A stretch of 12,431 nt of DNA from Acidobacteriota bacterium (lineage in GTDB: Bacteria; Acidobacteriota; Blastocatellia; Pyrinomonadales; Pyrinomonadaceae), in NCBI GenBank assembly GCA_024640445.1, contig JAHEEZ010000097.1, positions 1 through 12,431 of the forward strand. The letters run 5' to 3'. The notes beneath the pieces are model-generated. The model saw nothing but the letters and a program-made list of their open reading frames with translations, did no database searches and was not told the origin of the DNA. Position numbers and translations under genes: made by a program. Every line of letters starts with the position of its first letter. Position 1 is the stretch's first letter. Shown here piece after piece: positions 1 through 8,023 of the stretch.

Positions 1-1
1 C

Positions 2-397
2 TTGCTTGCAATCGCGGGCTTGTCCTGCAGCGTGCCGAATCTGGAGTCGGCCTCCTGTATTCAAGCTCAGGCGAGTCTGAAGAAGCTGCTCTCGCTTCAT
101 TTTGACAAGGGTTTCGAAGGCGGCCCGCGTTACAAGAAGCAAAGGGAGGAATACATCACCGACCGGCTGAAAGGCGAGATAGATTCAAAATCTGGATTCG
201 ATTACCTGACACAGACAAACGACCCACCGAAAGCATTCAGGATAGGCACCTGCACCGAGAATGGGAATGACGAGGTGTCGCTGAGCGTCCTGCTTTTCTG
301 GAAGGATGATAAGCGTGACGAACAGCGAGAGGTCAATATCATGATGAAGCGCATTGCCGGCCTGTGGCGTGCGGACAGCGCTTCCGGAGGAAGATGA
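2..397 (+). CDS. Small exported or lipoprotein-like hypothetical protein, 5' end missing
   Basis: The frame is open from the left edge of the window to the TGA at 395-397, giving 131 residues, so the true start is probably upstream. The visible N-terminus is a short hydrophobic stretch (LLAIAGLSCS), which resembles the end of a signal peptide. The Cys in GLSC could be a lipidation site, but the residues before it do not fit the classical lipobox well. Further Cys occur in ESASC and in GTCTE. The rest is a soluble, charged domain with a beta-rich C-terminal part (VSLSVLLFWKDD, then REVNIMMKRIAGLWRAD). That layout is reminiscent of small NTF2/DUF3828-like lipoproteins, but I cannot assign a family. 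Its end lies only 19 bases before the preferred start of trhA, so the two may be co-transcribed. Function unknown. Confidence 0.6.
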   Translation: MLAIAGLSCSVPNLESASCIQAQASLKKLLSLHFDKGFEGGPRYKKQREEYITDRLKGEIDSKSGFDYLTQTNDPPKAFRIGTCTENGNDEVSLSVLLFWKDDKRDEQREVNIMMKRIAGLWRADSASGGR

Positions 398-416
398 GAT
401 ACGTTCGCTTGGCAAT

Positions 417-1064
417 ATGAAGGAGAGACTGACTTTTTACCATCCGACTGAAGAGTTGTTTAACGTCGCTTCCCACGGCTTTGGCCTGGTACTCAGCATA
501 GCGGCGCTTGGCGTGCTGGTGACGTATGCGGTGGAGAAGGGCACCGTTTGGCACATATTCAGTTCCAGTATTTACGGCGTGAGCCTTGTGATCCTTTACA
601 GTGCCTCTACGCTCTATCACTATGTTCAGGAACCGGTCCTCAGGTACAAGCTGAACATTTTCGACCACTCCGCGATCTTCGTGCTGATCGCGGGCTCTTA
701 CACGCCTTTTACGATTCACGTGCTTAAAGGAAACGCGGGTTGGGCGCTGTTCGCGACGGTGTGGACGGTTGCGTTGTTCGGAATAATGTTCAAGTTGTTT
801 TTCACCGGTCGATTTGGATTTCTTTCAACGGTCGCATATGTCGCGATGGGCTGGAGCGCTATGTTCGCGATCGGACCGTTGATACGCTCATTCGATTCTC
901 AGGGTGTCGTTTGGGTATTTGCCGGCGGCATTGCGTACACCGTCGGAGCGATCGTGTTCGGCTTCAAGTCATTGAAATTCAATCACGCTATCTTTCACTT
1001 GCTGGTACTCACCGGGAGTATCTGCCATTTTATTGCGATCTATTTCTACGTTCTGCCGCATTAG
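417..1064 (+). CDS. trhA: TrhA / hemolysin III family integral membrane protein
   Basis: This 215-residue protein has about seven hydrophobic segments, the usual size for the bacterial HlyIII/TrhA (YqfA) branch of the PAQR superfamily. Family landmarks are all present: SHGFG near residue 19, STLYHY around 64-69, FDHSAIFVLIAGSYTPF around 82-98 and FNHAIFHLLVL around 189-198. H68, D83, H190 and H194 match the positions that bind a metal in the superfamily. Despite the old name, these proteins are linked to membrane homeostasis and energetics in E. coli; cytolysis is doubtful. The reading frame is open upstream to 354, but ATG 417 gives the family N-terminus (MKERLTFYHP) and avoids overlap with the preceding gene. 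No strong ribosome binding site precedes it. The PepSY gene follows after 12 bases, so the two are probably in one operon. Confidence 0.9.
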   Translation: MKERLTFYHPTEELFNVASHGFGLVLSIAALGVLVTYAVEKGTVWHIFSSSIYGVSLVILYSASTLYHYVQEPVLRYKLNIFDHSAIFVLIAGSYTPFTIHVLKGNAGWALFATVWTVALFGIMFKLFFTGRFGFLSTVAYVAMGWSAMFAIGPLIRSFDSQGVVWVFAGGIAYTVGAIVFGFKSLKFNHAIFHLLVLTGSICHFIAIYFYVLPH

Positions 1065-1076
1065 TAAGAGAATTGA

Positions 1077-1847
1077 ATGGGAGCGCGGTTCAACTACTAC
1101 ACAAAGAAGGCTCACAGGTATCTCGGCGTCTTCATCGGGATCCAGTTCTTATTGTGGACGATCGGAGGGCTCTATTTCAGTTGGACGGACATTGAGGAAA
1201 TACGCGGCGAGCACCTGACGAAGAACCCGGGCGGGCTAAGACTTAAAGGGAGCATCGTCGGTCCCTCGGAACCGCTGAAGCACCTCTACGAACGAAACAA
1301 TGTTACGTCGGTGCGGGGCGTTTCCCTTTCAGAGGTCCTCGGGGTGCCGTACTACCGGATCGATTTCGAGAACAGCGAAGGCAAGACTGTGACCGTGCTT
1401 GCCGATGCAAGAACAGGTGAGCTCCGCGACGGTTTTTCGGAGCAAGAGGCGATGGAGATAGCCGGTCAGGCAATGAAGCAGCCGGCTAAGGTGCGTTCAG
1501 CGAAACTCCTTACGAAAGCTGATATAGGCGGCCACCACGAATACCGGGACAAGCCGCTTCCTGCCTACGAGATCAGTTTTTCGCAACCGGCAAATACGGT
1601 CGTTTACGTTTCAAGAGACCCGGGAAGGGTCGAATCTGTCCGCACCAATGCCTGGCGGGTGTTCGACTTTTTCTGGCTATTTCATACGCTCGATTTTTAC
1701 GGTCGCGACGACATCAACAATTATGTACTTCGTGCCTTCTCCGTTCTCGGGCTGGTGACGCTCTTCTCAGGATACCTTTTGTTCTTCATAACCTCGCCGT
1801 GGCTTAGAGCAGGGCGCGGCAAACGCAACGCGAAATTAGATCGATAA
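1077..1847 (+). CDS. PepSY domain-containing two-helix membrane protein
   Basis: The 256-residue product has one transmembrane helix near the N-terminus (about 16-36), a soluble segment of roughly 180 residues and a second helix at about 218-238, ending in a basic tail (RAGRGKRNAK). The soluble part carries two PepSY-like units: one around 60-118 ending in VLADARTGELRD, and a second around 120-188 containing VVYVSRDPGRVESV. The AHRYLG at residues 12-17 and FWLFHTLDFYG at 199-209 place histidines (H13, H203) at the membrane edge, as in PepSY-associated transmembrane proteins, some of which act in iron or electron-transfer functions at the inner membrane. No specific substrate can be inferred. 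The start ATG 1077 is preceded by TAAGAG at 1065-1070, a weak ribosome binding site. The stop codon overlaps the gatA start by one base (TAATG). Confidence 0.8.
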   Translation: MGARFNYYTKKAHRYLGVFIGIQFLLWTIGGLYFSWTDIEEIRGEHLTKNPGGLRLKGSIVGPSEPLKHLYERNNVTSVRGVSLSEVLGVPYYRIDFENSEGKTVTVLADARTGELRDGFSEQEAMEIAGQAMKQPAKVRSAKLLTKADIGGHHEYRDKPLPAYEISFSQPANTVVYVSRDPGRVESVRTNAWRVFDFFWLFHTLDFYGRDDINNYVLRAFSVLGLVTLFSGYLLFFITSPWLRAGRGKRNAKLDR

Positions 1848-3244
1848 TGTCGGAAATACTCAAAAACGTTCGATCCGCCCTGGATGCGGCTGAAAAATTG
1901 AATCCGGAACTTAACGCCTTTCTCTCCATAGACCGCGAGTCGGCGGAAGAGTCAGCAGAACAGGCGGCAGACGGAAGCGGTCCGCTGAACGGCGTTCCTG
2001 TCGCCGTAAAGGACAACATCTGCACGAAGGGTTCGCGCACATCCTGCGGATCTAGGATCCTCGGAGATTACCGCCCCCAGTACGACGCAACCGCCGTCAG
2101 TAGATTGAAAAAAGCCGGCGCGGTCATCATAGGAAAGACGAACATGGACGAATTCGCGATGGGATCGTCCAATGAGAACTCGGCTTTCGGGACTGTAAAG
2201 AACCCCTGGGATACTTCCAGAGTGCCCGGAGGAAGTTCGGGCGGTTCTGCCGCGGCCGTTGCATCCGGAATCGTCAGGGCGGCTCTTGGATCTGAAACAG
2301 GCGGGTCGGTCCGTCAGCCAGCCTCGTTCTGCGGTGTGGTTGGCCTCAAACCGACATACGGCAGGATTTCCCGTTACGGCCTGGTGGCTTTTGCGTCTTC
2401 CCTCGATCAGATCGGCGTCTTCGGCAGAAGCTCGGCCGATGTCGCGGACGTGCTGGGCGCGATCGCCGGGCGTGACGAATATGACTCTACGACGGCGGAT
2501 GTGGCGGTGCCTGATTACAGGGCTTCCCTTTCAAGCGGGGTCGGCGGACTGCGGATAGGAGTACCGAGAGCGCTATTTGGCGAGGGTTTGGATGGCGAGG
2601 TCAGGGAATCGGTGGAAAAGGCGATAGACGGGCTCGAAAGCCTCGGTGCCGAGATCGTGGATATCGATCTGCCGCACGCACGATACGCGATCGCCGTGTA
2701 TTACATCATCGCTACCGCCGAAGCGTCGTCAAATCTCGCCCGTTTTGACGGAGTAAGGTACGGCTTCAGGGCTGAGGGTGCGCACGAACTCCGCGAAATG
2801 TACTTCAAGACCAGGGAAGAGGGATTTGGAGCAGAAGTGAAGCGCAGGATAATGCTTGGCACTTACGTGCTTTCCAGCGGATACTACGACGCTTATTACG
2901 CGAAGGCACAGAAGGTTAGGACACTCTTAAAGCGGGACTTTTTGGAGGCTTTTGAACAATGCGACGTGATCGCGACGCCGACCAGCCCGTCGACCGCCTT
3001 TAGGATCGGAGAAAAGTCCGACGATCCGATCGCGATGTACCTGAGCGACATCTACACCGCATCTGCGAATCTCGTCGGCATTCCGGGGATCTCCGTTCCG
3101 TGCGGTATTTCCGGGGAAGGGCTGCCGATCGGCCTGCAACTGCTTGGACCCTACTGGTCAGAAGACAGGCTGCTTGCGTCGGCAAGCTGTTTTGAAACTT
3201 CGTTTCCCTTGACCGGCCGGCCTAATGTCCACGCCGAATCCTGA
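1847..3244 (+). CDS. gatA: Aspartyl/glutamyl-tRNA(Asn/Gln) amidotransferase subunit A
   Basis: GatA is the glutaminase subunit of the GatCAB complex, which releases ammonia from glutamine so that misacylated Glu-tRNA(Gln) or Asp-tRNA(Asn) can be amidated. The 465-residue protein shows the amidase signature: VAVKDNICTKG gives catalytic Lys55, VPGGSSGGSAAAVASG contains the cis-Ser (S130) and ETGGSVRQPASFCG contains the nucleophile S154. The spacing K55-S130-S154 (75 and 24 residues) matches the family triad. GLKPTYGRISRYGLVAFASS and SLDQIG are typical of GatA, as opposed to other amidases, and the C-terminal ISVPCG..GLPIGLQLLG segment is complete. It is slightly shorter than usual (about 485) because of a short N-terminus. 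The ATG overlaps the upstream stop (TAATG) and has no evident Shine-Dalgarno sequence, so translation probably depends on re-initiation. gatB and gatC are not adjacent. Confidence 0.95.
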   Translation: MSEILKNVRSALDAAEKLNPELNAFLSIDRESAEESAEQAADGSGPLNGVPVAVKDNICTKGSRTSCGSRILGDYRPQYDATAVSRLKKAGAVIIGKTNMDEFAMGSSNENSAFGTVKNPWDTSRVPGGSSGGSAAAVASGIVRAALGSETGGSVRQPASFCGVVGLKPTYGRISRYGLVAFASSLDQIGVFGRSSADVADVLGAIAGRDEYDSTTADVAVPDYRASLSSGVGGLRIGVPRALFGEGLDGEVRESVEKAIDGLESLGAEIVDIDLPHARYAIAVYYIIATAEASSNLARFDGVRYGFRAEGAHELREMYFKTREEGFGAEVKRRIMLGTYVLSSGYYDAYYAKAQKVRTLLKRDFLEAFEQCDVIATPTSPSTAFRIGEKSDDPIAMYLSDIYTASANLVGIPGISVPCGISGEGLPIGLQLLGPYWSEDRLLASASCFETSFPLTGRPNVHAES

Positions 3245-3257
3245 TCCTTTGGCGGCC

Positions 3258-5513
3258 TCAGTGGTGCGGCATCCTATCCTCATCTAGCCTGATAACGGTG
3301 ACCTGCGAAGCAGGCACGAGAAGGGAACCGGCATGCCCTGGGACGAGGCCGGACCACTTCGTATTACTCTTGAGCATTGCGAGAGCTTCACTTTCGGGAA
3401 CAGGCATTGAGAACAGACTTCCCTGACCAAATTCACACTCAAGGATCTTGAGCTGATGAAGTTGATGCACGGATTCGATCCCTTCCGATATGATCTTCAT
3501 CCCCAGTAACTTGGCCAGTGTGATGACGGTCCGGACTATTTCTCCGTTCTCACTCCCGAACTCCATGGAACTTACGAACGACCTGTCCACTTTTAGTGTG
3601 TCAACGGGAAATTTATGGAGGTAACTCAGCGAAGAGTAGCCGGTGCCGAAGTCGTCAATGCTAAGGCGGCACCCCAGGCTTCTCAGGTCCTTGAGCATTT
3701 CGACAGCCATATCAGAGTTGCTCATGATCGCACTTTCGGTGATCTCGAGTTTTAGACATATGGGAGTTAGGCCAGTGGTTTCCAGCACCTGCTTCACGCG
3801 ATCGACGATATCACCCTGAGCGAAATCTTTTGCCGAGAGATTCACGCTAATGAAAGTCGCCCGATCGACTCCCGCTTCCCAATGCCATTTCACCATCGTT
3901 TTGCACGCTTCCTCGAGGATCCACGACGTGATCGGCACGATCATCCCGGAATCTTCGCAAATCGAAATGAATTCACCGGGAGCGACCAGGCCCTTTTCGG
4001 GGTGCTGCCATCGAATAAGCGCTTCGAAACCGGCGGTCCTCATATCTTTGAGATCCACGATCGGCTGGTAATAGGCAACGAATTCCCGACGCTCGAGAGC
4101 CCCGCGAAGGTGCGTTTCCGTCTCAAGCCTGCCAACCGCAAGTGCGTACATTTCACTGTCGAAGACCGCGAGCGGTTTCTCAAGCGATTTCGCTTTGTGC
4201 ATCGCGATCCGGGCATCACGCAAGAGCTCGGTCGAGTGCCCGTGCTTGTCGCATAGGGCGATGCCAATGCTAACGCTGGTGAAGAGGATCTTTCCATCGA
4301 TGTTGAAAGGTGCGGAGAGCCTGCCGATCATCGACTCAGCAATACTGCGGGCCTCGTCCGGCCCTAAAACATCGGCAGCGATCAATGCGAACTCGTCGCT
4401 TGCGACCCTCGCCAAAAAGTCCTTTTCCTTTACAGTCTCGAGAATCCGAGCGGAAACCGACCTCAGGAACTCATCGGCGACGAGATGTCCGAGAGTCTCG
4501 TTGATCGACTTGAATTTGTTCAGATCGATGTATAAGACTGCGAAGTTGTAGTCAGCAGTCGCGCGTTTTTTGGAAAATGCCTTCTCCAGTTCGAGATTCA
4601 ACAGGTTCTGGTTCGGGAGGCGGGTGAGTGGATCATGGTAGGCGGCGTGACGGAATTTTGCCTCGCTTGTGCGAAGGGCCGACTTTGCTTCCGCGAGCTT
4701 TTCGATCTGTTTCTTAAGGTCATCCAGGTGTTTGCGGGCCTGGTCCGCGCGGGAACTCTCCGCGATCTCTGCGCGGGAGTGGTGCTCTTTGATCTCGTTT
4801 ACATATCTGCGATAGGTGAAGAAGACCACAAAACCGATCGCGATCGCCGACAGCACGATGATCGGATCGTTCTCCAGGGTGGCACGCAGGACAATGCCGG
4901 CGGCGAGTGCTCCAACAACATACAGGGCGAAGCCATTGAGGCAGCGGTGATACCATGTATGCCACATTTTGGAAAGTTTTGGCTCGCTTGTGAATATCGC
5001 CCAGAACACGGAACTCACAAGGAACTGCGTAACCACCATAAGGCCCAGAAGCAGCACCATTTCAGTATTGGATTCGAGAAGTACTGAATTTGGGGCGGCA
5101 TCGAAGACTCGTGCTGTAACTGTAACAGTAGCAAGAGTCGCCAACGCGGAAACGGAAGCGTTCAGTGCTGCGATCCTGAAAAGCCCGCCGGACCCTTCGA
5201 TCAGGCGGTTTCTGTTCCGAAACGAGATCGTGGCAACCGCGGATTCCGCCGCGGCAAGAAGAATGGCGATCGATACTCCAAAGGTCAGAAGCCAGAAGAA
5301 CACCAGGACCTCGGAAAGAGTCACAAAAATGCCCCTCCTGCCGAGACGAATGTGAGATATGCAGCTCAGGAACAGCGACCCGGCGACGACGAGGGCAAGT
5401 CCGAATGTAAAATCCGACAGGCCAAGTCCGAGCACTGCGATAAATACCGCAAGAACACCTGCGGCTACAATCGCGAAGTACAAGACACTATTAACCTGCC
5501 TGTCGTAGATCAT
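3258..5513 (-). CDS. Membrane-bound GGDEF/EAL protein: probable c-di-GMP phosphodiesterase with degenerate cyclase domain
   Basis: A 751-residue protein. Residues about 10-235 form a run of roughly seven to eight hydrophobic helices with no recognised sensor family. A predicted coiled coil (about 240-285) leads into a GGDEF domain (about 290-455) and an EAL domain (about 462-715). The cyclase motif reads ASDEF (371-375) in place of GGDEF. The preceding landmarks are also altered (NETLGHLVADEF in place of ND..GH..GD), and the I-site arginine is Lys, so cyclase activity is doubtful. The EAL domain keeps GFEALIRWQHP (EAL at 497-499), SVNLSAKDF, KLEITES, SIDDFGTGYSS, LKVDRSF, SEGIES and FGQG, so phosphodiesterase activity is likely. 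The frame is open to TTG 5675, but that lies inside the upstream terminator, and ATG 5597 overlaps a candidate promoter. ATG 5513 (MIYDRQVNS), directly before the first helix, is preferred. It converges on gatA with a 13-base gap. Confidence 0.9.
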   Translation of the reverse strand: MIYDRQVNSVLYFAIVAAGVLAVFIAVLGLGLSDFTFGLALVVAGSLFLSCISHIRLGRRGIFVTLSEVLVFFWLLTFGVSIAILLAAAESAVATISFRNRNRLIEGSGGLFRIAALNASVSALATLATVTVTARVFDAAPNSVLLESNTEMVLLLGLMVVTQFLVSSVFWAIFTSEPKLSKMWHTWYHRCLNGFALYVVGALAAGIVLRATLENDPIIVLSAIAIGFVVFFTYRRYVNEIKEHHSRAEIAESSRADQARKHLDDLKKQIEKLAEAKSALRTSEAKFRHAAYHDPLTRLPNQNLLNLELEKAFSKKRATADYNFAVLYIDLNKFKSINETLGHLVADEFLRSVSARILETVKEKDFLARVASDEFALIAADVLGPDEARSIAESMIGRLSAPFNIDGKILFTSVSIGIALCDKHGHSTELLRDARIAMHKAKSLEKPLAVFDSEMYALAVGRLETETHLRGALERREFVAYYQPIVDLKDMRTAGFEALIRWQHPEKGLVAPGEFISICEDSGMIVPITSWILEEACKTMVKWHWEAGVDRATFISVNLSAKDFAQGDIVDRVKQVLETTGLTPICLKLEITESAIMSNSDMAVEMLKDLRSLGCRLSIDDFGTGYSSLSYLHKFPVDTLKVDRSFVSSMEFGSENGEIVRTVITLAKLLGMKIISEGIESVHQLHQLKILECEFGQGSLFSMPVPESEALAMLKSNTKWSGLVPGHAGSLLVPASQVTVIRLDEDRMPHH

Positions 5514-5587
5514 TTTGTTGAGACTGGGATAAGGACCGGGAGGGGTCAGGAGACAAGAAGCAATGTCCCGGGGAAAGGGACAGAAAA

Positions 5588-5617
5588 ATTCTATCATCCT
5601 GAGAACTGACTTGTCTA
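5588..5617 (-). promoter_or_regulatory. Candidate sigma-70 promoter for the GGDEF/EAL gene
   Basis: On the minus strand, TAGACA (5612-5617) and TAGAAT (5588-5593) are separated by 18 bases, each differing from the sigma-70 consensus at one position. The predicted transcription start near 5580 lies downstream of the oligopeptidase terminator and about 67 bases before ATG 5513. This supports that start over the two upstream possibilities. The leader contains a small GTCCC/GGGAC hairpin (5565-5581) and no clear Shine-Dalgarno sequence next to ATG 5513. Activity is inferred from sequence similarity alone. Confidence 0.45.
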
Positions 5618-5624
5618 AGCTTTT

Positions 5625-5673
5625 AAAAAGGCAAGATCCCGCAGCATCCGTTCGAAACGGCGTCTGCGGGATC
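5625..5673 (-). terminator. Intrinsic terminator of the oligopeptidase gene
   Basis: Perfect 10-bp inverted arms GATCCCGCAG/CTGCGGGATC (5635-5644 and 5664-5673) enclose an inner 5-bp stem (CCGTT/AACGG) separated by a 3x3 internal loop. On the minus strand the stem is followed by TTGCCTTTTT. It begins about 20 bases after the oligopeptidase stop codon. The orientation of the T-run places it as that gene's terminator and separates it from the GGDEF/EAL gene downstream. Confidence 0.8.
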
Positions 5674-5693
5674 AACTCTAACCGGCTGCATAT

Positions 5694-7823
5694 CTATTTT
5701 TCGACCCCTACCTCGGCCAGCGCATATGCATACACGAACGCGGTCTCCTTTATCTGGTCGTATCTTCCGCTGGCGCCTCCGTGGCCGCCGCCCATATTGG
5801 TCTTCAGAAGCACGGTCGAACCGCCAGAGTTCATTTCACGCACCTTGGCGGCGAATTTGGCTCCCTCCCAGTACGGCACCTGGCTGTCATTGATCGAGAT
5901 CATGACCAGCATGTCCGGATAGCTCTGAGTTTTGACGTTGTCGTAAGGAGAATACTTGATCATATAGTCGAACGCTTCCTTCTCATTCGGATTCCCCCAT
6001 TCGATCCATTCTTCCGTTGTCAGCGGAAGCGAATCATCCATCATCGTGTTGATCACGTCCACAAAAGGCACCTGCGCAATTGCCGCGTGGAACGTATCCG
6101 GAGACATATTGACCACGCCGCCCATCAACAGGCCGCCGGCGCTGCCGCCCTGGATAACAAGCCGGTCCGCCGAGGTGTACTTGTTATCGATCAACCATTT
6201 CGCGCTGTCGATGAAATCGTGAAAAGTGTTCAGTTTCTTGAACATTCTGCCATCCTGGCGCCATTTTTCACCGAGCTCGCCGCCGCCGCGTATGTGGGCT
6301 ATCCCGTATATCATCCCCCGGTCGAGCAGGCTGAGCCTGGTCGTCGAGAAACTCGGCGTCATCGAGAGCCCGTAAGATCCGTAGGCGTAGAGAAGCATCG
6401 GAGCCTTGCCGTCAAGTTTTAGGCCTTTCTTGCGGACGATCGAGACCGGCACCTTCACGCCGTCCCTGGCGGTCGCCCAAATGCGTTCCGTTTCATATTT
6501 GCTCTTGTCATAGCCGCCCAGGACCTCCTGCTGTTTCAGAAGAGTGCGTTCCCCAGTCGAAAGGTCATATTCGAACGTCGAATTGGGCGTTATCATCGAG
6601 CCGTAATTGAACATTATCGTCCGGGTGTCGAATTCGGCATTGCCCTGGTAAGAAAGGTTCATCGTATAGACGGTCTCGGGAGTCTCGATCCTCTTAGAGG
6701 TCCCTTTGGCGAGATCCATAACCCTCAAATACTCAAGGCCATTCTCCAGCTCCGAGACGACTGCGTAACCCTTGAAGAAATCGATACCTTCTATCATCAC
6801 GTCCGGACTATGGGGAATGAACTCCCTCCATTTCTTTTCCGAGGGATCGGAAATGGGAGCCTTCACCACCCGGTAGTTCTCCGCGTCCTTGTTGGTGGTG
6901 ATGTAGAACTCCCCTCCGTAATGATCGACGCTGTATTCATGGTCTTTCTCGCGCGGAAGAACCAGGACCGGGACCGAATCCGGCTCGTCGGCGGGCAAGT
7001 AACGGTATTCGTCCATGGTCTTTGCGTTCGAATCGAGGAAGATGTACTTCCCGTCCCGTGAACGTCCGCCATAGATGTTGAAGAGCACGTCCTTCTCTTC
7101 AAATACCTTCTCAGTCTTGTTCGCCGCGATGTCGTGGCGCCAAAAAGTGTCCGACCGCTTCGAGACGGCGTCTTCTGTGGTCACAAAAAGCGTGTTGTTG
7201 TCCGTTGCCCAATTGACGCTGGTGACCCTTTCGATCCTGTCAGGAAGAATTTTGCCGCTCTTCAGGTCCTTGATCTGAAGCTCGTACTGACGGTAGCCGG
7301 TCTTATCCACGAGAAACGCGAGCAGATTCCCGTCGTCGCTGACCTTGAGGCTTCTTACCGAGAAGAACTTGTATCCCTTCGCCATCTCGTTCTGATCAAG
7401 CAGGACTTCAGAGGTCTTGCCGTCACGCGTGATGCTGCGAAGATAAACCGGGTACTGCTTGCCCTCGATCGTCTTCGAGTAATACCAGTACTTGCCGTAT
7501 TTGTGAGGCACGCTGAGGTCGGTCTGCTTAATTCGGCCGAGCATCTCGTCATAGAGCGAATCGACGAATGCCGCGTGCGGTTTCATAACAGCGTCCGTGT
7601 AGGCGTTTTCGGCCTCAAGGTATTCGGTTATCGCGGGATCTTTTTTCTCGTTCCTGTCCCTCATCCAATAATAATTATCAGTAAGGGTGCGGCCGTTCAC
7701 TTTCGTGACCTTTGGTTCTTTCTTCGCTACGGGTGGTTTCATATTTTGCTGGGCAGGTACGGCAACGCAGAATACGATGATCACAAACATCGTACCGGCG
7801 GCTATACGAAAAGACGTGTTCAT
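5694..7823 (-). CDS. ptrB: Secreted S9A peptidase, oligopeptidase B-like
   Basis: A 709-residue serine peptidase with a beta-propeller domain (about 75-430) and a C-terminal alpha/beta hydrolase domain. The N-terminal DNYYWMRD and YLEAENAYTDAVM are typical of oligopeptidase B. The triad is S561 in GGSAGG, D646 in INDSQVPYWE and H681 in GGGHGGASGR; RGGGELGEKW is also present. Unlike cytosolic enterobacterial PtrB, it starts with a signal peptide (residues 1-24, hydrophobic FVIIVFCVAVPA, probable cleavage before QQ), so it should act in the periplasm or outside, cleaving short peptides. Compared with my memory of the E. coli protein, one of two P1-pocket glutamates and both P2-pocket aspartates appear replaced (I607, T489, S491), so preference for basic or dibasic sites is uncertain. 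GGAG lies 8 bases before the ATG. It is monocistronic, with its own terminator and candidate promoter. Confidence 0.93.
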   Translation of the reverse strand: MNTSFRIAAGTMFVIIVFCVAVPAQQNMKPPVAKKEPKVTKVNGRTLTDNYYWMRDRNEKKDPAITEYLEAENAYTDAVMKPHAAFVDSLYDEMLGRIKQTDLSVPHKYGKYWYYSKTIEGKQYPVYLRSITRDGKTSEVLLDQNEMAKGYKFFSVRSLKVSDDGNLLAFLVDKTGYRQYELQIKDLKSGKILPDRIERVTSVNWATDNNTLFVTTEDAVSKRSDTFWRHDIAANKTEKVFEEKDVLFNIYGGRSRDGKYIFLDSNAKTMDEYRYLPADEPDSVPVLVLPREKDHEYSVDHYGGEFYITTNKDAENYRVVKAPISDPSEKKWREFIPHSPDVMIEGIDFFKGYAVVSELENGLEYLRVMDLAKGTSKRIETPETVYTMNLSYQGNAEFDTRTIMFNYGSMITPNSTFEYDLSTGERTLLKQQEVLGGYDKSKYETERIWATARDGVKVPVSIVRKKGLKLDGKAPMLLYAYGSYGLSMTPSFSTTRLSLLDRGMIYGIAHIRGGGELGEKWRQDGRMFKKLNTFHDFIDSAKWLIDNKYTSADRLVIQGGSAGGLLMGGVVNMSPDTFHAAIAQVPFVDVINTMMDDSLPLTTEEWIEWGNPNEKEAFDYMIKYSPYDNVKTQSYPDMLVMISINDSQVPYWEGAKFAAKVREMNSGGSTVLLKTNMGGGHGGASGRYDQIKETAFVYAYALAEVGVEK

Positions 7824-7876
7824 AATGCCGACTCCTATATTTGTATGTCCGGGGATCTTGCTAACTCCGAACCCTC

Positions 7877-7905
7877 ATTCTATTTCCTGCTGAATGCGTT
7901 CGCAA
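7877..7905 (-). promoter_or_regulatory. Candidate sigma-70 promoter for the oligopeptidase gene
   Basis: On the minus strand, TTGCGA (7900-7905) and TAGAAT (7877-7882) are spaced 17 bases apart, matching 4 of 6 and 5 of 6 sigma-70 consensus positions. The predicted start near 7870 gives a leader of about 47 bases, including the GGAG ribosome binding site. The same -10 sequence (TAGAAT) appears in the candidate promoter of the GGDEF/EAL gene. The -35 box lies inside a 16-bp inverted repeat. Confidence 0.45.
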
Positions 7906-7910
7906 ACGCA
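7895..7910. promoter_or_regulatory. Operator-like inverted repeat over the -35 of the oligopeptidase gene
   Basis: TGCGTT-cgca-AACGCA is a perfect 6-bp inverted repeat with a 4-base centre. It covers the whole candidate -35 box (7900-7905) of the oligopeptidase promoter. Its size and symmetry fit a dimeric regulator site, but no regulator gene is adjacent apart from the sigma factor. It could equally be a chance palindrome. Confidence 0.35.
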
Positions 7911-8023
7911 AGCGCAGCCTATTCCCGGGGGATCACAGGCCCAAAACTTTTGGCCTGACGAATTCGTTATTCTCCGGTTGAGTTCCTGATCACAAATCCC
8001 TTGCGCCGTTGAAGCTCCCGGTT

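Noticed and set aside
2..60. Classical lipoprotein signal with a canonical lipobox in the first protein
   Set aside because: The residues before the Cys are G-L-S, not L-[A/S/T]-[G/A/S], and the true N-terminus is outside the window, so only a tentative statement is possible.
3297..3318. Hairpin CCTGC-GAA-GCAGG near the gatA / GGDEF-EAL junction as a terminator
   Set aside because: It lies inside the end of the EAL protein coding sequence and has no T-run in either direction, so no terminator can be claimed between these convergent genes.
5514..5675. N-terminal extension of the GGDEF/EAL protein from TTG 5675 or ATG 5597
   Set aside because: TTG 5675 lies at the edge of the intrinsic terminator of the gene upstream, and ATG 5597 lies between the -35 and -10 of the candidate promoter. 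The extra residues show no domain.
7134..7958. A 274-codon open frame on the plus strand opposite the oligopeptidase gene
   Set aside because: It overlaps the signal peptide and propeller region of a well-supported gene, resembles no family and crosses the divergent promoter region.
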